DNA from: Oscarella lobularis
Taxonomy: Eukaryota > Porifera > Homoscleromorpha > Homosclerophorida > Oscarellidae
Assembly: GCF_947507565.1 (NCBI RefSeq)
Contig: NC_089188.1
Location: 1,302,001 to 1,366,000 of the forward strand
Length of the DNA stretch: 64,000 nt
Direction: 5' to 3'
Of this stretch, positions 48,301-61,003 are shown in pieces. Within the stretch, counting starts at the first letter, position 1; every line of letters begins with the position of its first letter. The position numbers and the translations under genes are program-made. The notes beneath the pieces are model-generated. The model searched no databases and was not told where the DNA came from. It was given only the letters and a program-made list of their open reading frames with translations.

Positions 48301-51300
48301 TGACATGGCTATTGACGACGTGCAATTCGCCAACTGCGATCCAAGTAAGGGAATCGATCTCCTGCTATTGAATCTTTGCATCGTTTTTTTGACGTAGGTT
48401 TGAAGCCGCCCTCGTGCGATCGCGTGGGCCAATATCACTGTCCCACGGAGAAGTGCATATCGCGCGATCGTCTGTGCGATTTCGTCGACGATTGCGGCGA
48501 TGGCAGCGACGAAGACGAATCCGAATGCCGTTAGTTCAAAAAGTTTTGGAAATTTTTAAGGGAAAATCTTTTTTCTGACCCGTAGAAAGAGTATCTTTTC
48601 GCTGTAATTTTGAAACGGACTGGTGCGGCTGGACGCCGCAATGGAATGCGACTTCGTGGCTACCGCAGCCGGACGGTTCCTCTCACGGTAAGCAGCTCAG
48701 TGTATCCGACTAGGAAGTTTGTGCGACTGTCAACATGTACAGGCCGATATTTGAGCGTAAGTTCGCCGTCGGGCAGCGCTAAGGGAGAAATCGAGAGCGT
48801 CGTGTTCGCGCCTCCGCGACGTAACAACGATTGCGTCGTTCGATTCTTCTATCGCGCTATCGGAGACGCGAAGCTGAGCGTGTACGTGAAGAACAACGCG
48901 ACTCAAAGCACGACGCCGATTTGGACGAATTCGGGAAATCTAGCCGGCGATTGGCAAAGGGTCGCCGCGCCTTTCTCGTACAAAGCTTCGAATCCGTTAA
49001 CTGTAGGAAAAGATAGACCGGAAAAAGTGATTTTGACGTCGATTCATTTCTAGTTTGTGGTGCTGGGGGAGGTGGACGACGGTGACGACAGAGTGGATTT
49101 TGACGACTTTTCTCTCGGTGAATATTGTGGCAATCCCGGTATGACAATAGTGTAGAGACGAAAAATGACTCCCGTGACTGTTTCTTTTATGCAGTGTATC
49201 CTCCAATGCCTCCTACACGTAAGATTAAAAAAGAGAAATTGATTAAATGTGCTAAAAACGCGTTTTGACAGCCGTTTTCCAACCCAACTGCGACTTTGAA
49301 TCGATCTGCGACGACTGGAGTCACACTATGCACGACGTTGACGTGAACTGGATAATCCGTCGAGGATCAACTCCAACCGAGGTGACCGGCCCGCTTTGCG
49401 ATCACACACGCCAAACGCCAGTCGGTCACTATCTCTACCTGGAAGCGTCGACTGGCAGCCAGTTGGGTCATCGAGCCGCTTTCGTCAGCGCACGAATGGC
49501 GGCCTCGTCCGCCAATCGGGTCATGAAATTTTGGTATCACATGTTCGGTCAATCGATCGGTTGTCTCTCCGTCGAAGCCACCTGCCAAACGGGCACCGTT
49601 TTAAGTCTGTGGAGACTGTGCGGCAATCAGGGTTTTGCGTGGAGAGAAGCAACGATTTACAGCATGCCCGATATCGATTGCGGCCTCTTTGAGATTCAGT
49701 TCGTCGGAGAGCGCGGGAACGGAGAACGCAGCGACATTGCCATCGATGACATTTCGTTCGACGCTTTCGGTTTTGCGCGTAATACACTCGTCGCGTTGAG
49801 AAATTGAGAGGTATCAAACTAAGAAATCTCTTTTAGTGTTGACATGTCCTGTTGGAGAGTTTCAATGCGCTAACGGAAAATGCATAGACGAGACGCTTAA
49901 GTGCAACTTTCTTGACAACTGCGGCGACAATTCCGATGAATCGATTTGCGGTAGGTTGTCTTTTTTAGAGGAAACTGTGGACTAACGACTGTCCTAATCG
50001 TTTAGCCACCAACTGCACGTTCGATGACGCCAAGGATCTGTGCACGAATCAGAGATTTTGCAACTGGGAAGCAGGAATCACTTCTGATTACCAGTGGAGA
50101 CTCGTCACAGCGGCAGGGCAGTTGTTGCCTAGGACTGGATCAGGTAAATAGTCTCTCTTTCCCTCTGGCACGCGCTCAATATATCACATATCTTTGTTTT
50201 AGGACGCTACGTCTACGTTGAGTCGTCTCAATCGGGCGTCGCTCTGTTGGAGTCGACGTTGTTTCGGAAGAGTGGGAGCAGTTGCACGTTGAGTTTTTAT
50301 TACAGCGTGCCGAACGAGTCGTTGCTTCTGTCTGTCGACGTCAAGAGCCAGTTCCATCCCTTTACCGCCTGGTCGTCTCGTGGCGGACCCAAGGGCACGT
50401 GGGTTCAGCAAACGATTCGTATTGGTCGCCAGGATTTGTTCCGAATTGTCTTTTCGGCATCGTTTGGAGACGACAAAAACGCTTTGGGCATGGGGATAGA
50501 TGACATCACTATCAATAATTGCCAGCCAGGTAAAAATGCTCGGATTCTTAAGTCTCTCTCCCTACGTTTTCGTCTTTCAGATTCCCAGAAAAAGTGTCCT
50601 GGTCTCTTTCCTTGCCTTAACAACTTATGCGTCAACAACGACCGCGTATGCGATTTTGGGAACGATTGCGGCGACCGATCAGACGAATCCAACTGTTGTA
50701 AGTTGAAATCTTTTGTTCTTGATTTACCTGTACCGGTCACCACCGTCCGTTTTTAGCTCCTAACTTCAGGATGTGCTCGTTTGAAAGTGGCAGTTGCGGA
50801 TGGACAGTGAACAATTCCTATCCTCTTTCATGGCTCATTGGCAGCGGCTCGGCGTTGTCGTTCAGCACTCCCCTAAACGACCATACGACTGGACAGCCAT
50901 CTGGTGAGAAAAGAGGATGATTACTCAGTCGTTTTCGACGCGTTTTCTCTGCTAAAAGGTCAGTATGCTTATTTGCAATTGGGTCCTGGACCCCAAGCCA
51001 GCGATCGAGCCGTATTGGACAGCCCAGTCTTCAGCTCTATCTCGCCTTCGCGCAACTGTTCCTTTCGCTTCTGGTACACCCTATTGGGCGACACTAGCAG
51101 CGCACCCGCTTCGCTGACGGTAGAATACAACAAGAAACGGCCGTCTCCGCTCCTCTCGAGTCGTGTTTCTTAGGTGAATCTTATGGGTCGAAGCAGCGTA
51201 GAGCAACTCTTTAGCAAATCGGTCAGCATCAGCGCCGATCATTCGTGGACTCGCGCCGCCGTCCAGCTGCAGAGCGACTCGCAATTTCGAATTCAGTTCG

Positions 51301-54300
51301 TCGCAACGGCTGGTTTGTCTCGTCAGGGAATGGTTGCCGTCGACGACGTGTCCTTTTCGAACGATTGTTTCGGTGATAGCGTCGTTTCTTCCTTGCGTTG
51401 AAAATCGTTTTTATTTTTTTTTCTTCTGAAGGGGCTGCGAACGCAAGCTGTCAATCGTGGCAGTTCAGGTGTGCGAATGGACGCTGTATTTCGACTCTGT
51501 GGACGTGCGACGATTTTGACGATTGCGGCGACTCTAGTGACGAGGCGGAGGATGTCTGTACGCTGAGCGGCGATTTCTCGCCAGGTAAAAAAACGACTCT
51601 ACAGCGCATCGTGACCAGCCTCGACTGATTTTCTCTTCTGGATGCAACAGATAATCACACCGCTTCGTGTGATTTCGAAAGAGGCTACTGCTCCTGGGCG
51701 AACGACTTCTCTGCCGGACTGGCTTGGGTGATTGGGTCGGGAAGCACGCCTAGCGGTTACACAGGACCCAGTTTTGATCATACGCGTGGCGATAGTCAAG
51801 GTACGAAATGTTGTCAGTTGTCGTCGTAGATTCGTAAGGATCGTTTGTAGGCCGCTACTTACACGTCGAAGGGAGCTACTCTTGGTTTGTTTTTGATGCT
51901 CATGCCAGACTGATTTCCCCCGTTTTACCTGCAACGGATATTTTCAGTCAGTGTCGCGTCGAGTTTTATTATTACATGTACACCGACTATGGCATCGTGA
52001 GTACGTTGTCAGTGTTGGTCAAGACGAGCGACGGCGCTCCGGAGCAAGTACGAATAACCGATGTGAAGTCACGAGGAATATGTAAAGAGAGTCTTCTCGC
52101 GTAGGTTCTGCTAACGATCTCCGGTAATCAAAGAGACGCATGGCGTCGGGCGAGGGTTTCCTTGGACGTCAAGCAAAGCTACCAACTCGTTTTTGAAATG
52201 AAGCCGCACAGTGATTTATTTTCGTGGCTATTTTCTGACGGAGACGTCGCTATCGATGACATCTCATTTTTGGACTGTGGACCTGGTGAGTATAAAGACG
52301 AAAGCGCAACACGATAGACAAGTGACTAATAATTGTAGGACCGGAGCCGATTCCTCCTCCGACGCTCGCACCAGGTGAAAACGAGATGATCCACGGGGCT
52401 GCTGTCATAACTTCGTCTTTGTTTTTAGGACTTGGTATCGGCGATTGCGATTTTGAAACGTGTCACTGTTGCTGGCAAAACGGAGCTCAATCCAGCGTCC
52501 ATTGGCAGCATGTTCGAGTCGAAAACGTTCCCGCTATGTCCCTCGACGGAAGCAACAATAGGAACGGTACGCACGAACATGCATTATTTTCTTCTCAAAG
52601 AGACTCTTGCGCTAGGCGGCATCATGATCACGAAGCCCGACGGCTCGGTAGGATATGCCAATTTGCGAGGCCGTTTCATGACGGAACCCGCTCGCCCGGG
52701 CGAGTGCACCTTTTCGATGAAGGTGTTTATAGAGGACGCCCATTCCGGCTTCTCTTTTGCCCTCTACAAGCGCATCGGCTTTCCTTTCATCGACATCGTT
52801 ACATTGCATAACTTCGCCTTCGGCAACGCGTCGAAAGATTGGCAATCGTTCACGTTTGACTTGTACGCCGGGGCAACGAATCAAACGTTTCAATTAGAAA
52901 TTTCACGGTATGCTTACACGTTCGAGAACACTTCAATAGCAGTCGACGACTTGAAATTTTCGCCCGGTTGCACTCAGTATTTTCTCCGTGAGAGGCCGGT
53001 CTCGTCTTTAATAATAAATCTATTGACGCGCTTTTGTGTATAGATAAGGAATTTTGTTTCGATACGTTTGACGTCTGTGCACCCATCGGTAAGCGGTAGT
53101 GCGGCGGCGGAGGCATTTGTTTCTCATTTTTGTTCTTTTTTAGTTCTTCCCCCTACTGCTCCACCAATAGTCAATGCGTCGGAGGGAGATTGCGATTTCT
53201 CCACGGGATCGTGCAACTTAGTTATAGGATCCGGAGCAACAGCGTGGAAGGTCGTGCGATTGAATAAAATCAATGAGACCTTGGCCCAATATCTGCCGAA
53301 GATCGACGGTTCAGGATCGCCAACAGGTTAAATTGAATCAAACTTATTTTTATGCTGATATAAACACGTGCTGCCAACTTAGGTGGCGTGATATATGCTA
53401 AATCTCAGTCGGATCCTTTCTTCGCTCTAATGGAAAGTCCTCACGTTGCGGAAAGCGGAGTACCGACAAGGCGTCGACGAGACGTTTCGTCAAACGGCAA
53501 CGCGACGGGACTTTGCCGAGTCGACTTTCTCTACGTCGCCTACACGAGCGACGTCTCGCTCTCTTTGACCGTTTACGCTCGTTCGGCGGAGAAAATCGAT
53601 AAGCTTCTGAAGATCAAGGCGTCGAACGTGACTAACTGGGCGATGGCGACGGCGTCCGTCGAGTCGACTCAACGACACTATCGCTTCGATTTCGTTTTGG
53701 AACAGGACAACGCGCTTTCTTCCAATTCCCGGGGAGGGTACGCGCTTCTGGACAACATTCAATTCAGCGGATGCAAATTCGCGCGTAAGACTATTTAAAT
53801 GATCTTCTATGTATATAGCCTTTTTTCTCACTCAGCGAAAGTGACGTCTACGGCCTACGGACAAACCGGTAAATTGCATACGCAAGAGCAGCAGAATTAG
53901 GACTTTTTTATTTATTTTCTTTTAGCTAAAACATCGGGTTGCGCTGACGGCACAAGAGAAGGTCTATTCGACGAAGCTCGCATCGCCGCGTGCAGTGCTA
54001 CGTGGCGCGGAAAGGCGAGCATGGCAGCGCCTCCAACCGACGCGCCGTGCGGCGACGACTTCGTCACGAGCGCCCACCGAACGTGCACTAGTCCGGCGGA
54101 CGCGTGCGACTGGCGAAACGGCTGGCGCGTGTGCGGCAGCTCGGGCTCAGTGAGCGAACTCTCCGACTTTCTCAATCGCGATCTCTGCTATCGTTCGTTC
54201 TACGGACGATTCAGCGCCGGTCTCGATCACTGTCACGCGACCGAAGCGTGCGATGCCCCCAATAAGAACTTAGTCTACTCGTGTTCGCAGTTCAAGACGA

Positions 54301-55990
54301 ATTGCGATTCGCCGTTCTGCTGTGGTACCGGGTGCACGGGCACGGCGAACTCTTGCTCGGGTGGCGTCCTGGCAAACGGGACCCGATTCGTTCCCGGTTT
54401 GCACCCGTCGGACGGCTGTTCTCATATTAACGCAGCTAAGGCGGGAGGCGTCCTTTGCTGTTGTAAGTCGCCGTGCAAGAATTATTTCCTTGTCGCGTTA
54501 TTATTGTATTTCTTTTTTCAGATGATCCTCTTAGCGCGCCTCCGATCGGCGCCGTCAAGCCGTGCAGCTTCTGTGACTTTGAAAACGGGACGTGCTTTTG
54601 GCAGAATTTCGGCTCGAATCCGTCTGTGAGATGGGAACGCACGTCCGCCGCGTCGGCTCCCTCGAGTCTCCTTGGCATCGGTTTTGATCACACGCACTTC
54701 AATCCGAAGGGCCAGTATCTGGTTGTCAGTGCTGTTATGAGTGGCAATACTCCGAGTCAAGCCATTCTGAGAAGTCGCGATATTGATCCACAGAAGGAGA
54801 ATTGCACGTACTGTCGGATTCAGTTCTTCTACGCTGTTTTCAGCGCCACGGCTTCGCTCACCGTCTATTCGTCGACGGTGAATGGTGACCAAGTGTTGTG
54901 GCAGTCACCAGACAAACAAATAAGTGCGAAATGGATTGAAAAGACATTGGACGTGCCATCAATAAAATTCTCGATCATCTTCAGCGGCATGCAGGGAAGT
55001 GATGGAGGAGACATTGTGCTCGATGATGTAGCGTTCCTTCCTTGCAAAATCCCAACTACAACTCCACCTACTACTACTCCACCTCCGACGTCGCATTCCA
55101 CCCAAAGCCCTACTACAACTCCTACATCTGGTACTCAAGCGTCTACGACTCAAGCACCTTCTACGACTCAAGCACCTTCTACGACTCAAGCACCTTCTAC
55201 GACTCAAGCACCTTCTACGACTCAAGCACCTTCTACGACTCAAGCGCCGTTTACCACTCAAGGGCCTTCTACCACTCAAGCGCCGTCTACCACTCAAGGG
55301 CCTTCTACCGCTGCCGCTACCACTCAAGTGCCGTCTACCACTCAAGGACCTTCTACCACTCAAGCGCCGTCTACCACTCAAGGACCTTCTACCACTCAAG
55401 GACCTTCTACCACTCAAGCGCCGTCTACCACTCACGCTACCACTCAAACTCCAGCTCCTCCTTTCACCACCCCTAAAAGCTCTGCTCGAAACGCTACTCA
55501 GGGCGGTCTCAGCGGTGAGCAAATTCTATGTAGTCTTCTGAGTCGACTGTACTTTCTTGCTATAGATGCCGCGAAAGCTGGTGTGTCAATTTCAGGCATC
55601 TTAGCCGTAGTGCTTCTCGTACTGTTGTTAGTTTTTGTCGTGTGGAGAAGCAAAAGGTAGGTAAATTGCGAGAGCCTATTCTGGCAATGAGATTTTGTTT
55701 TTAGGTCCAGAAGCCGAACGCTCCCTCAAAGCACGTTCGACGAGGGCATGGTTAATCCGGTTTATGGTATGCATGAGCAAGGCGAGAATCACACCTACGA
55801 AATTATTGATAAAGAAAAAGAGGCGGAGAGCATCGTAAGAATCATGCTTTCTGGGATTGAGAACTGAACTCTAATAGTTTGATCTTAGGGCATTGGAGCT
55901 AGTATTGAAGTCAATCCGTTATATCAAAATCCGTACGAGGTACCAGACAGTCAGTCTGATGTGGCCAGCGAAAAGGCCTTAGTTATGTGA
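39332..55990 (+). CDS. Giant MAM/LDLa type I membrane receptor with Ly6-like start and NPxY tail
   Basis: It starts with a signal peptide at ATG 39332 ([20 protein letters not shown]). Next is a Ly6/uPAR-like Cys-rich domain at 39545-39810 (LTCYACGG ... [10 protein letters not shown]). About 15 LDLa modules follow (near 39.9, 40.8, 42.4, 43.1, 43.9, 44.1, 44.3, 45.75, 46.6, 47.35, 47.55, 48.45, 49.9, 50.65 and 51.5 kb), typically CDFxxDCxDxSDExxC, in alternation with about 18 MAM domains from 40.15 to 55.06 kb. The MAM domains show CDFE..xCxW, TGPxx[10 protein letters not shown] and [11 protein letters not shown] Cys-rich domain lies at 53.93-54.46 kb before the last MAM. Then come a Thr/Ser/Pro mucin-like repeat, one TM segment ([19 protein letters not shown], ~55.6 kb) and a short tail with MVNPVY and [10 protein letters not shown] for PTB adaptors. 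Many MAM domains are split by an intron after the DHT...G motif. Roughly 4,000 residues. Ligands are unknown; adhesion or endocytosis is inferred. Confidence 0.85.
55129..55450 (+). repeat. 18-bp coding minisatellite, mucin-like [12 protein letters not shown] repeat
   Basis: About 16-17 units of ACTCAAGCACCTTCTACG and variants encode TTQAPS or TTQGPS in the stalk of the giant receptor, just outside the membrane. A Thr/Ser/Pro-rich repeat like this is a probable O-glycosylated stalk. The unit is a multiple of three, so copy-number changes keep the frame. The other frames also stay open, which creates false ORFs on both strands. Confidence 0.9.
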
Positions 55991-58094
55991 AGTGTTGGTT
56001 GTATGTAGCCCGTTTACGCCTTGAAACCGTAGCTAGTTGAGTATGGTTTTTAGCATAGGGAGTAGCACTTTATTAGCACGGTTGGAATTTTTAGTGCAAA
56101 CGGACTGTCTAGTCAAGTCAGTTTCATTGACATTTTTTTGGTGTTTTAATGTCCCGTTTTTTTCACGTTTTTTCCTTGCAAGAGACATGCAGTAGTAAAA
56201 GGATAGAGGCCATCGTGGAGGCATGCCGTACGGTAGGCAGGGTGGCGCCGGTTTCAATCCGGGAACGATGGAAAAGATCAAATGGCGACGACTGTCAGCA
56301 GAGACGAAGGGAGACCACGCGAAGAAAGACAATGCAAACGCAGAGCTTCCTAAAGCTTTCGCCGCGCGCTGCTCGTCGCCGAAAGGTGAGGAAATCGAGC
56401 CGTCGCACACATGACGGCGTCGTTCGCCATTTTCTACGCCTATTACACCCTCTTCTAAATGACGGACACCCTAAATGACACCACCGAACACTATCAAACA
56501 GGACGCTTTTAGTCTATTTGTCCATTATACGTGTCAATTAGTAGAAGGGGCCCCTTTCGAGCACGCGGTCCCCTGACAATTGTGCCCGACGTCGTTCCTA
56601 GCCTCGTTCCTACAGGACACTCGTTTCCAAACGACGAGTGGATGGACGACTCTAAAATGGCACCGCCGAACTCTATTTGCCGCGCGCCTGAACGCCCGAA
56701 AGAACGAAGGACGACGTAGTGAGCAAAGATGAAGCGGTAGCGCAGACGGTGGGACAGCATTAGCCACGCTATATAGATTTCTCCTCAACAATGAGCCAGC
56801 TAGACCTGTGAGCTAGCATGAAGAGAAACGTCGCTTGAAACAAAAGGCTCAGCAAGGCAAAGTCTGTCAATGGCTTCACCGCTCTACCTGTCCTCTATTC
56901 CTCTATTCAACTCCTCCTTGAATTGAAGGTAATTTGTCATTGATATCCTCGTCAATTGTTTTGTCGTGTAGTCGTTCCCCCAATCCGACGAGGCAGACGC
57001 AGCCATCCCTCTGTGGCCAAGAGCGATAAATAGGCCGTACCTCTGCAGAGGCTATAGAGCGCCTCCCCGTGTAAGGCAGGGCACTGGCGGGTAATGACAG
57101 TGACGCCCCTTGGAATTGCACCTGTGAGTGGACTGACATCCCAGCTACCACTTTCACAGTCCAAGGCTCGGAGCCAGGAGGTTAAACGGGCTCACCCTCC
57201 GCGGGGGAGTATGGAGTGACCCCACGAGCCTTTGGCTCATAGCAGGTGCCCACCTGGCCCTACCCGCTCGGGCGAGGGGGCGGATGGAGGAGAGGGGAAG
57301 CTCTGCTTGTTTTTGTTTTGAACATCCGGGACTTTTTAGAATTTTATTCAATAAATTTCTTGCCGAAAAAGAGACACGTGCATGCATGCGAGAGCGCGGC
57401 TCGGCAAACGATAACGCACGTTTTCTCTTTACCACAAGACGTGAAAACGCGCGTTATGTATTGTCTGCGTTAGGGGGACCTTGAACGCACAGCACACCTA
57501 CGTTGCTGTGCGTTACAAAGCTCGGGTGTGCGTGTATTATGCGCCTACTACAAATTATAGAAAAAAAGAGACGAGATCCCACTAAAGTCTTTTTTCTCTT
57601 CACTTTCACGTAACCATCGTAAGCCCAATGGAGACACACACGAGGAAAGGATCCTCGCAGTCTGCAGACCACCCGTCCTGCCAGACCTCCGAGACGTTGC
57701 CAATCAATTACGCGAGGAGAAAAGCTCTCCTTAGTCCATGTCCTCTAGAGATGACAATTGGCAATGATGTGCCTGAGCGCGTCGATCTAAAGCAAAAGAG
57801 AGTCAGCATTTGTATAAACAACTCTTCGCACTTAGCTTTCTAGTAGGATCCAGTGCAAGATCGCAACTGGAGGCCAAAGACGTTTTTCAACGAGGGTCTC
57901 CCACTACGAGCCCGCGGGATCAATCATAGCACCCCGTCCCACGTAGGACGGAAATACGCAAGGAATAAAGAGGAGAGTCGACGCTCTGATTGGCCATTGA
58001 AGTCCGGATCAGAGTGCATTATCTAGCGACTACGATCCCAATCTCAATTCGCGCTATTTTTATTTACCTTTCCCCTAGCGAAATAACCTATTCG
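55991..58094. other. 2.1-kb gene-poor region
   Basis: This region lies between the receptor stop and the last EMC5 exon. Frames are short and overlapping. The part 57000-57310 is GC-rich and unlike the surrounding DNA; its open minus-strand frame (57157-56903) has no domain I recognise, so it may be a mobile-element remnant. A 62-nt stem-loop at 56213-56274 (CCATCGT...ACGATGG) superficially resembles a tRNA but is too short. Confidence 0.35.
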
Positions 58095-58581
58095 TCAACT
58101 GTCAGAATATATAACCTGACCGCGATGCTGGAAACTGTAGAACGAGCTACAGTTCCCAGCAGTATCAAAAGTCCTAGAGGAACGAAAAGGGGTCACAGGA
58201 GCACAAAAATAAAACAATCACTATGAAAAGTTCTTACTTATGGGTTGAGTCGGCGTCGGCTTTGATGTCTTTAAAATTCACCATCCATTTCACGAGACCC
58301 ACGCTGCCCACTGTCAAGGCGATTAGAGACTGGAGAATAATCTAGGGAAGAACTATAGTTATGCGCGTTCTCGAAGGGGTAGCGGCGGCCCGTAGGGAGC
58401 TCACGTCTAGAGGTAGGCCGGACGACGCTCTATCTTCGAGACTGAGGAACGTACGATCTAAAAACGGACGCTTTGTTAACGTTCTACGTTTTGCTGCGCG
58501 TCCGCACGTACGCTGGATAGCCGAGAAGGCGGCGTGGAGAAGGAGAACGATCCCAACGGCGAAGATGACACGGCCAGCCAT
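58095..58581 (-). CDS. EMC5: ER membrane protein complex subunit 5
   Basis: Four exons read leftwards from ATG 58579-58581 to the stop at 58095-58097 and give about 101 residues. The first begins MAGRVIFAVGIVLLLHAAFS, a first membrane helix with the HAAFSA motif of EMC5/MMGT1. The second ends SSGLPLD. The third gives IILQSLIALTVGSVGLVKWM, the second helix, then NFKDIKADADSTH. The last gives KTFDTAGNCSSFYSFQHRGQ, matching the conserved KTFDT...FY.F.HRG end of the family. EMC5 is part of the EMC core that inserts membrane proteins into the ER. A stop in the third exon is bypassed by a good GTAAGA donor. The protein is somewhat shorter than vertebrate EMC5. Confidence 0.88.
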
Positions 58582-58697
58582 TTTGTAAGTGCCCAGGTCG
58601 CTCACCTCCCGTATAAACTGCAGAATGTCCCATGCGGATTAAATAAATCGTGAAATAATGTAACTTTTACCTTCAAACAAAATATGACAATTACGTT

Positions 58698-60925
58698 CTA
58701 ATTGGAGTCGGAGAAGTCCTCTATTTCCTCGCTGGACGACCAAAGCAAAGCCTTCTTAGGCGACCGCTCAGTCGTAAACAAATCGTTATCGACGAGAGGT
58801 AGGAGCACGACTCGCTTCTCCTGCTTTGCTTCCGACGCAGAAGAACCAGCCGAAGACGAACCACTTCGACTCGTACTGCTAAGAGCACGCGACAAAGATT
58901 GAATTGGGTTCTCACTTTCAAATGAAGAAAAACTTCGATCGCTCAACATAATCTCGTCGTCGGCGGCGTCGTCGTCGTCGTCGCCGTCCTCGTCCTCTGG
59001 CTCGTAATTTTCATCGTTGCTTGAGAGATTCTCAGCGAAGCTCACAGCCGTGTGGGACGGCTGACGATGATGAAGTGGTGCCGTACTAAAGGACGTCGCT
59101 ACTATTCGTCTTGGTTTCCCATTGATCTCGCAATCCTCGTCGCTGTCGTCGTCATCGGTTGGATAATATATTTTGCCATAAAAGGGATGGTACATGGGCT
59201 TGGCGGTTTTTCTTTGTCGTAGTCGTACTCTTTTCTGTCTCCTGTTTACGGCACCTGGGCCGAAGCCGCCGTTTCCGCTACCGCTGCCGCTGCCGCTGCT
59301 GCTTCTCTCCGACGAATTCCTTTTGGTGAAAAATTCATCTGATGACGTCAACGACGAAGAATCGTCTTCGCTTTCCTTCCTCAGACTCTCGAATCTCTTC
59401 TGGGCAATCCAACCCGAAGTCCGCGATTTAGGCAGACCTTTGAGCATCCTCTGCAAATCGTGAGCCGTTCTGACGCCTCGCCTTGGGTCGGGCTGCAAAA
59501 ACGAAAGCAAGAAAAATGAGCAAAAGAATATTTTCTAGCTAGGCAATTACGAGTACAATGGGACAACGGGGCAAAAAGCGTCTGTGAAAGCTACTTACTC
59601 TTTCAGTTGTCTTATCATCACCTCCTGATTCACTTGAAGAAAGGCGCACAATGTGTTCGGAAGAGGAGGAGGAGGAAGAGGAGGAAGACCGTTTTTTCGA
59701 ATAATTTCTGGGACTGCACAGCAACTAATTACAAAACTGCAAAGGATCGTTTCTTTTGGTACCTGGTTTGCCTGGCCTGTCGTCGTTTCGAAATAATAGA
59801 TTGTCTCTCTCTAATTAACATAGTACGTAGTCTAACCTAGAAAACAAGACGTAAATGAGACATACATAGTATTCACCAGTCTTTTCCTCAAATACCTCAC
59901 TGCAATCAGGGCAATACCAATTGCCTTCAGGTACATCAACAAGGCAGGGAACGAGACAAGACATGTGATAGCCCATATCACAGAAATCACATAGCAAAAT
60001 CTACGATACAAAACTTTATTCCTGCTATAGAGAACCTTATGCCTACCTCCTTAGGATTCGTTCTCTGTTCACAAATTTGACACGAGTCAAAGCACTCGTT
60101 TTCACGTGTCTGTTGACTCTGGTTCGGTGTTAGACTTAAGATAATGTCATCAATTTCTGATATTTTGCTTTAGAGAATATAATTAAACTTATTTTTAGTG
60201 TTTACTACCATTTGGCCATACCTTGCTACAAATTTGACTGCTTCGCATCTACCTTTATACAACAGAAATACGCCGCGATTATTCTAGAACAAAAATATTC
60301 AAGAAATTTAAAACGTAAAAATGATTCAATCAACTCACACTTATGTACCAATAGTTGTCGCCATTCTTTGCCTGTCCAATCGGCCGAAATCGCATTTCAT
60401 CCGAGCTGAGATTGGCAATGCTGTTTTGAAGACGCTTGCAAAAATCGAATTGAGATTCGACGAGATCCTTCAGTGCAAAAATAAAAGTCGTCAAAAAAAT
60501 TCAAAATCTTTCTTACCTTTAGAAGACGCACGCGATCCCGATTGGACAACTGAAAGAATTCGACGTCCGGATAATTAAAGCAGTGATTTTTGGCGTACTA
60601 GAAACATGACTTGAACTTTTGTTGGTACGACGACCTTTCCTTTACCGTTCGTAGCAGCGTCAGAACGTTTCGCTTCGTCGCAGATCGATAGACGGAACGA
60701 ACGAGCTTCACGAAGAAGTGATTGAATAGAGGCGACGCTTCTAAGGACGTCGTTTCGCGAGGCAGGGTGCGAATTCGGATTTTTCTCGGCACCTTTCGCA
60801 AGAACGATGCTCTCTAGGTCGTTCCACTCCATCGACAAGCCGATGAAGGAGCCGAAGCTCTCGAAAAAGGATAGAATGACCAGCCAGTTGGGATCAGAAT
60901 AAAGATGCTGTCGTTTCGCCTCCAT
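58698..60925 (-). CDS. RSF1: RSF1-like chromatin remodelling factor subunit (WHIM + PHD)
   Basis: It starts at ATG 60923-60925 ([20 protein letters not shown]); the in-frame GTG upstream is not a likely start. The N-terminus has the [13 protein letters not shown] motif seen at the start of RSF1. A WHIM region follows ([18 protein letters not shown], then [20 protein letters not shown]). Next is a PHD finger ([16 protein letters not shown], then [30 protein letters not shown]), which would read histone tails. The C-terminal ~270 residues are Ser- and acid-rich, as in RSF1. RSF1 partners SMARCA5/ISWI in nucleosome spacing. The first intron is tiny (37 bp, GTCGTC...TCTAG). The assignment to RSF1 rather than another WHIM-PHD protein is likely, not certain. 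Confidence 0.75.
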
Positions 60926-61003
60926 TCGTCTTGCGCGGCGTGACTCGAAGTCCCGGACTCGCGCTCGCGTCTTTGTTGTCGCGGTCACTGTTTAGACAAC
61001 ACA
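60926..61003. promoter_or_regulatory. Compact divergent promoter between RSF1-like and glucosylceramidase genes
   Basis: Only 78 bp separate the two divergent start codons. Both promoters and 5' UTRs must fit here or overlap the neighbour's coding sequence. No TATA box is visible. Shared bidirectional transcription is inferred. Confidence 0.5.

Noticed and set aside
55042-55476. Tyr/Ser-rich 144-residue plus-strand frame and a 187-residue minus-strand frame over the receptor stalk
   Set aside because: An 18-bp repeat without stops is open in several frames; only the TTQAPS frame connects to MAM, TM and tail exons.
56213-56274. tRNA-like hairpin with 7-bp end stem and a TTTCAAT loop
   Set aside because: It is only 62 nt, and no proper D arm or anticodon arm can be drawn. 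Probably a chance stem-loop.
58234-58236. In-frame TAA as the end of EMC5
   Set aside because: It sits inside a GTAAGA splice donor; splicing to the exon at 58095-58172 restores the conserved KTFDT...FYSFQHRG end of the family.
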